A stretch of 64,000 nucleotides of DNA from Lachnospiraceae bacterium (lineage in GTDB: Bacteria > Bacillota > Clostridia > Lachnospirales > Lachnospiraceae). The DNA lies in the NCBI GenBank assembly GCA_902363445.1, contig CABJAB010000004.1, forward strand, positions 62,001 to 126,000, in the 5' to 3' direction. Shown one piece after another: positions 59,752-64,000 of the stretch. The notes under the pieces are model-generated. The model had not been told where the DNA came from. It was given only the letters and a program-made list of their open reading frames with translations, and searched no databases. The translations under genes were made by a program, and so were the position numbers. Position 1 is the first letter of the stretch; each line of letters starts with the position of its first letter.

Positions 59752-60587
59752 TCACAGTACAAAAACATGGAGAAGAGAACTGTTTTCCAGTCCGTTTCGG
59801 ATCCGAAAGGCGCAGTCATGACAGAGGGGGCGGAAATAATCCATCATTCCGTCGTTTCCGGCCGCCTTTGCTGCCTGTCTTACAATCACAGCCCCTTCTT
59901 CTTCGATTTCTTCCAGACTGTATTCTGAGAAATATTCTCTGGCGGCTTCATAATCCACAGGATCCAAAATCAAATCCGCTCCGGGCCTGCCGGACGCGGT
60001 CCGCCCCATCGCATTCAGCAGGACTAATTCACAGAGATTCCCCATATAAGGCGTCTGATATCGTTCTTCTTCTCTTTTTAACAGCCCCCAAACCGACGCT
60101 TCACAAAACTGAGAAAGCAAATCCGACTCCATGGCTGCATTCTGCAGATATCGATAGATCCTGTCCGCCCCGCAAAGCCCGCCGCAGTCGCGGACAAGCA
60201 GATAATCAAGGGTAAGGATATGATCCTGAGGCTTGAACCTGGCGTCATAGTATAAGAAAAACGACGGCATCCCGGCCCGAATCGTATCGCTATAGTTCCG
60301 GCAGCCGTAATCCTTAAATCTGCTCAGCAGGTCATCGTATACCGCTTTCGCCCTAAAAACCTTTTCCACGACTCGTTTATATCCAATCCGCCAGGCCGTC
60401 CCGGCATCTACAGCCGGCCGGACAACTCCCTCTCACCGTCCGGCATTTCAAACTCCTGAATACAGTAAAGTACGGCTTCCATCAGCATCTGGGCAGTCTC
60501 ATAAGACACCGAACTGCTCTCTCCCATGGTGTACTTATCCGCCAAAGACGCTGCCAGAGGTAATAGCTCTTCCATCTGGTATTCCAC
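59752..60587 (-). pseudogene. frameshifted DUF6179-like gene
   Basis: Two adjacent frames give one protein pattern. The first, 60587-60408 (59 codons, GTG start after GGAGGAG), begins VEYQMEELLPLAASLADKYT and SVSYETAQMLMEAVL and stops at a TAG. The second continues in another frame from about 60430 to 59752 (AWRIGYKRVVEKVFRAKAVY, then ILTLDYLLVRDCGGLCGADR). The change of frame must lie between about 60411 and 60436, since each frame is closed beyond this window. The whole resembles DUF6179, of unknown function, next to its usual partner DUF6323. It could be a true mutation, a programmed frameshift or a sequencing error. Confidence 0.7.
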
Positions 60588-60612
60588 TGAAACTCCTCCT
60601 TCCTGGAATCTC

Positions 60613-61152
60613 TCACCAAAAGAGCTCCTTTAAAACCTCCTGATACAAATTCTTATCCCATCTCACTTCTTCGCTGATTTTTTCATACTCGCCCCTTCCC
60701 TCAGAAGCTTTGTATCCGCCGTATCCGGCCCGCACCGCGGCGGCAAACCGCTCCAGGCACGTATCTTCCAGATAATCCAAATCCCCTGTGCACACCGTTT
60801 CAAATTGTTCTTTCATAAAATTCAGCAGTTCGTCGTCGCTCAGACGATCCTCAGCAGCCCGTTTGAATTCATAGAACATCTCCTGCAGGCGTATCAGAGC
60901 CTCCAGATAATTCTCCTGAAAGATATAATCCGAATCGCAGAATTGATAGATAATCTTATCGAGAATCCCCTTTCCGAATTCCACTCTTCCATACTTTTTC
61001 AGGCTCTCATCCCGTTCCTCTGCCAGCTCTCCGGCTTCCCCCCTGGTGAGTGACAGTCCAAACTGTCCCGTTATCTGGTTGCAGGAAACGAGAACCGTCA
61101 GCTCTTCCTCCCGTTTTTTAATACTCCATATCCCATTTTCCATTTTCACCAT
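60613..61152 (-). CDS. DUF6323-like protein
   Basis: A 179-residue acidic soluble protein. The N-terminal LVSCNQITGQFGLSLTRGEA, the middle YLEALIRLQEMFYEFKRAAE and DDELLNFMKEQFETVCTGDL, and DTCLERFAAAVRAGY resemble the Lachnospiraceae DUF6323 family. The function is unknown. It precedes the DUF6179-like gene with a 25-base gap. The ATG follows GGGGGGAAGC, and a good promoter lies at 61181-61209. Confidence 0.75.
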   Translation of the reverse strand: MVKMENGIWSIKKREEELTVLVSCNQITGQFGLSLTRGEAGELAEERDESLKKYGRVEFGKGILDKIIYQFCDSDYIFQENYLEALIRLQEMFYEFKRAAEDRLSDDELLNFMKEQFETVCTGDLDYLEDTCLERFAAAVRAGYGGYKASEGRGEYEKISEEVRWDKNLYQEVLKELFW

Positions 61153-61180
61153 GCTTCCCCCCTTCTGTCGGTGATAGCCT

Positions 61181-61209
61181 ATTATAGGAGGACCGCCCAG
61201 ATATTACAA
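61181..61209 (-). promoter_or_regulatory. promoter of the DUF6323-DUF6179 pair
   Basis: On the minus strand TTGTAA (61204-61209), 17 bases and a perfect TATAAT (61181-61186), 29 bases before the start codon. Confidence 0.75.
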
Positions 61210-61212
61210 GTC

Positions 61213-61241
61213 TTGAAATAAAGGCAGTTTTGTGGTATTAT
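61213..61241 (+). promoter_or_regulatory. promoter-like sequence directly before a terminator
   Basis: TTGAAA (61213-61218), a 17-base spacer and TATTAT (61236-61241) on the plus strand. The predicted transcript runs straight into the terminator at 61252-61287. Confidence 0.5.
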
Positions 61242-61251
61242 AGAACCAGAA

Positions 61252-61287
61252 AAGAGATAGAGTCAAAAGGCCCTATCTCTTTTTTCG
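61252..61287. terminator. bidirectional intrinsic terminator
   Basis: AAGAGATAG / CTATCTCTT, a 9-base stem with a 12-base loop, followed by a T run on the plus strand and by TTTTCT on the minus strand. It can end the truncated membrane gene (minus strand, stop at 61314). Confidence 0.8.
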
Positions 61288-61313
61288 TCATCTCAGCACC
61301 GCATAACGCACTC

Positions 61314-62242
61314 TTAACCGATTTCTTTTCTCTCCTGCTTCCGTATGCTCAAAATGATGCCTCCGACGGCGAACAGCGCTGCCATGCCGGAAAATGCCAG
61401 GATAATGACAAGATTGATGTTTCCGCTCTGATACTCAAAGCTCCAATCGGAAAGCTTGATCGGCGGCAGGGAAAACGCTTTATGATCAAGCACCACTTCC
61501 ATGACGCTGTTGAGAAAGAATTCATATACCCCCGTAAGGAACAGGCAAATTGATGTTTTAAACAAACCATTGATCTTTGTATACCGTATCACGAGCATCA
61601 TGATCCAGAACGGAGCCACGCCGATAATTATGGCCGGCATGCCTTTCTGGAAAAACAGGCTGCGGCTGCCCGTGTAGATAAGAGCCGACGCGACCAGTAA
61701 GATCAGCAGGAGCGTATCCACAGCGAAGCAAATCAACACCTTATGTCCATAAGCCCTTTCCGGAAGCGGGAGATCCCGGATGAAAAACGGAAGAAATACC
61801 ACTGCAGCGCCAAAAAGCAGAGAAATAAAGGTAATTCCAAACCAATTTCCTCCCGTATAAATACAGCAGACTAAAAGCAGCAGGTTCAGAGACAGGAAAA
61901 AGGCCGCAAAGGTCAGAACACCCCGGTTCTCCTTCTTCAAAAGGACCGGCATAACAGTCAGTGAAAATGCCAGAAGCTCTGCCGACAGTACAATGAAAAA
62001 CCAGGTCAGCGCGTGATTCACCGCCAGATTCACGATGAAACAGCTTATCAGGCCCGCCCCATACAGTACATAAAATACAATAGAATAAGTCTTTATCAGA
62101 CTCCTGAAATTTTTTGCCTGGCGTTCCATTTCCTTCTGCCCGGTATCTTCACTGGATGTGATCAGTTCATGCTCCGTGATCTCCAGTACTTCGCATAAGG
62201 AAGATACCAAGGATATATCCGGATAGGAAATTCCGGTTTCCC
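61314..62242 (-). pseudogene. XRE-HTH/membrane protein, 5' end removed by an integrated element
   Basis: About 300 codons remain. The first readable residues, RETGISYPDISLVSSLCEVL, match the end of an HTH_3 domain (normally preceded by a KWE-type segment), and a TAA stands two codons before them. The rest is a polytopic membrane region with seven or so helices (SIVFYVLYGAGLISCFIVNL, LICFAVDTLLLILLVASALI and others). The homology ends at about 62242, exactly where the recombinase-bearing element begins. An internal ATG at 62210 could still give a membrane protein, but without DNA binding. Confidence 0.75.
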
Positions 62243-62276
62243 TTAGTTAAAGATATTGTTTGGTAAAAAAGAAAGG

Positions 62277-63899
62277 TCATTCGATTTTGCCGATGAAGCG
62301 ATAGTAGATTTCTACTTCCTGCTCACGGCTTCCGTCCTCGCCTTTGACAGCTTCATGGACGGTTATCTTTTCAATTAAAGTGTTCAGAAGTTCGGCGGTC
62401 AGCTCCACAGGATTGACATACTGCTTCATCAGGGCAATCCACTTTTCAGCGTCCTCTACGGTCTGTACGGCGGCTTCCATTGTTCCGTGAAGCTGCCGGA
62501 TTTTTGTTTCAAGCTCCATTTGCTCGTTCTGGTACTTCTCGGACAGCATATTGAAGTTATACTCGGTTATGCGTCCGGCAGACCAGTCCTCATACATCTT
62601 AGCAAACAGTCCGTCAACCTCGGCTTTGCGCTTCTCCGCTTTTTTTAGCTCCGAAGCCTGCTTTTTCTTCGTAGAGGTTCGTTCTTTGTCGCTGGCATTG
62701 AGCAGCCGTTTCAGCAGCTTGTCCTCGTCTTTCTGTGCCAGCACAGACCAGTATTGCAGTCTCGCAAGCATATAGGCATACAGCACATCATAGCGGATAT
62801 AGTGCATGGAACACTGGCGTAATCCCTGTCCGTTCTTGCTGCAATGGTAGTAACCGTATGGATTTTTGTTCTGCCTGTTTTCTCCATAGGCTAAAGACCA
62901 TCCGCAGTCTGCACATTTTATCAATCCTGCAAAAATCTGTGTCGTACCGTTTCTGCGTTTCCTGCGTCTGCTTGCAATCAGCTCCTGAACTTTTTGGAAC
63001 ACTTCTTCGGAAATGATGGCTTCATGGGTATTTTCCACACGATACCATTCTTCCTGCGGCTTCCGCACCTTTTTCTTGTTTTTGAATGAAATGTTACTCT
63101 GCTTGTTGTGAACGCTGTGACCGATGTAGGTTTCCTCTTTCAAAATGCTCTTGACCTGTGCAATCGTCCACGCATAGGCTTTTTCTGCGGACGCACCAGC
63201 GTAGATATTGGCGAAAGTCCCGTATCGCTCATAGTTCAGCCAGCCGGGGGTAGGTACTTTTCCCTCCACCAGAATCCGTGTAATGCTGGCGGCTCCCCTC
63301 CCGTGTATGGCAAGGTCAAAAATCTTCTCTATAATCCAGCGTGTTTCCGGGTCAATCAGAAGATGACCTTTTTTGTCCGGGTCTTTTACATAGCCCAGCG
63401 GTGCATAGGCTCCATAGTGTGCGCCATTGGCAAACCTTGTGTGCATGGCAGCCTTGACCTTTTTGCTGGTTTGTCGGGCGTGCATTTCATTCAGGATGTT
63501 TAAGAACGGGGCAAGCTCACTTTCTCCGTTGATGGTGTCCACATTGTCATTGATGGCAATGTAGCGTACCCCCTTGCTGGGGAAATAGATTTCCGTGTAC
63601 TGACCGGTCAGGATATAGTTTCTTCCCAGACGGGATAAGTCCTTTGTGACAACGCAGTTGATTTTCCCGTCCTCGATGTCATCAATCATCCTTTGGAAAC
63701 TTGGACGCTCGAAATTCGTCCCGCTCCATCCATCGTCAATGTACTCGTCTACAACGGTCAGCCCATGCTCTGCGGCATACTGCCTAAGCATCATGCGCTG
63801 TGTCTGAATGCTGCCGCTTTCTCCCTGTAATTCATCGTCACGGCTCAATCTCAAATAAAGTGCTGTGTTATAAATCGTTGTATTGTATGGTTGCTTCAC
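62277..63899 (-). CDS. large serine recombinase (TndX/TnpX type)
   Basis: A 540-residue site-specific recombinase. The resolvase domain has ALYLRLSRDDE at the N-terminus, the catalytic Ser in ESGSIQTQRMMLRQYA, DDGWSGTNFERPSFQRMIDD and the arginine-bearing TKDLSRLGRNYI. The recombinase domain covers about 165-290 and a zinc ribbon follows (KCADCGWSLAY, then YHCSKNGQGLRQC). The C-terminus is coiled coil. It should excise and integrate the element through a covalent Ser-DNA intermediate. The GTG at 63899 has AAGGAGG ten bases upstream; the frame remains open to 63992 through the hairpin region, which I exclude. Confidence 0.93.
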   Translation of the reverse strand: MKQPYNTTIYNTALYLRLSRDDELQGESGSIQTQRMMLRQYAAEHGLTVVDEYIDDGWSGTNFERPSFQRMIDDIEDGKINCVVTKDLSRLGRNYILTGQYTEIYFPSKGVRYIAINDNVDTINGESELAPFLNILNEMHARQTSKKVKAAMHTRFANGAHYGAYAPLGYVKDPDKKGHLLIDPETRWIIEKIFDLAIHGRGAASITRILVEGKVPTPGWLNYERYGTFANIYAGASAEKAYAWTIAQVKSILKEETYIGHSVHNKQSNISFKNKKKVRKPQEEWYRVENTHEAIISEEVFQKVQELIASRRRKRRNGTTQIFAGLIKCADCGWSLAYGENRQNKNPYGYYHCSKNGQGLRQCSMHYIRYDVLYAYMLARLQYWSVLAQKDEDKLLKRLLNASDKERTSTKKKQASELKKAEKRKAEVDGLFAKMYEDWSAGRITEYNFNMLSEKYQNEQMELETKIRQLHGTMEAAVQTVEDAEKWIALMKQYVNPVELTAELLNTLIEKITVHEAVKGEDGSREQEVEIYYRFIGKIE

Positions 63900-63929
63900 G
63901 GTTAAAAATCCTCCTTCTAAAAGAAACAA

Positions 63930-63977
63930 CCCACGCTTATACAATACTCGCTGGTGCAAGTATATCATAAGCGTGGG
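63930..63977. promoter_or_regulatory. large inverted repeat upstream of the recombinase gene
   Basis: CCCACGCTTAT (63930-63940) pairs with ATAAGCGTGGG (63967-63977), and the inner ATACT / AGTAT pairs as well. It lies about 30 bases before the recombinase start; it may be an operator, an upstream terminator or a protein-binding palindrome. Confidence 0.55.
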
Positions 63978-64000
63978 CTGATTGACAGTCACTAATCCGT

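Larger units (their letters stand above)
62243..64000. mobile_element. end of an integrated element with a large serine recombinase
   Basis: The boundary near 62242 is defined by the broken XRE gene. The recombinase gene lies right inside it with its 3' end towards the junction, the typical arrangement in Tn5397/Tn4451-like conjugative or mobilisable elements. The body of the element continues beyond the window, so its cargo and other end are not visible. Confidence 0.75.

Noticed and set aside
1..64000. CRISPR array, rRNA genes, prophage structural genes
   Set aside because: No regularly spaced direct repeats, no rRNA sequence and no capsid, tail or packaging genes were seen. LR and SR copies are dispersed and not spaced like CRISPR.

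Overview
This is chromosomal DNA of an anaerobic, endospore-forming Clostridium-type bacterium, most likely a gut Lachnospiraceae member. The reasons are a complete spoIIIAA-AH operon, spo0A next to spoIVB, the order ylxM-ffh-rpsP-khpA-rimM-trmD-rplS, an anaerobic ThiH-type thiamine pathway, TTG/GTG starts behind strong GGAGG ribosome binding sites, and a DUF6179/DUF6323-like gene pair. Family calls were made by eye from motifs and gene order; no database was searched.

Layout. 1-5.3 kb: end of an unknown gene, a WYL regulator, a double-receiver hybrid histidine kinase, a YdeI-like protein, tRNA-Leu(CAA) and a DUF3783 protein. 5.3-15.7 kb: housekeeping block on the minus strand (yaaA, pgeF, yraN, rnhB, lepB, rbgA, lepB, rplS, trmD, rimM, khpA, rpsP, ffh, ylxM), started by a clear promoter at 15694-15722. 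15.8-33.2 kb: accessory region with a stand-alone Spo0A-C-like protein, a BlaI/BlaR1 pair, an XRE regulator, two PH-like membrane proteins, an M16 peptidase pair (one with HxxEH, one without), putative immunity genes and a giant secreted RHS/YD-repeat protein. 33.5-38.1 kb: thiSFGH-thiE operon with a hairpin leader. 38.1-41 kb: CarD-like regulator, HD-domain protein and glgA. 41-58 kb: sporulation and core genes spo0A, spoIVB, recN, argR, nadK, tlyA, dxs, ispA, xseB, xseA, nusB, asp23 and spoIIIAH-AA. 58-62.2 kb: small metabolic and unknown genes, one frameshifted. 62.24 kb to the window end: one end of an integrated element with a large serine recombinase, which has beheaded an XRE/membrane gene.

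The most unusual content is an interspersed repeat system. A long structured repeat (LR, about 0.48-0.73 kb) occurs three times: beside yaaA, inside the rimM-trmD operon and inside the thiH-thiE operon. A short repeat of about 63 bp with three compact hairpins (SR) flanks LR copies and also stands alone. One SR copy forms the first codons of the inactive M16 protein, and another ends a lipoprotein gene. LR has a conserved 3' module without indels and a 5' module that varies in size between copies, and it does not match an insertion sequence or RNA family I recognise. The RHS locus, with its tail of immunity genes, duplicated gene fragments and adjacent M16 pair, is the second candidate for unusual biology.
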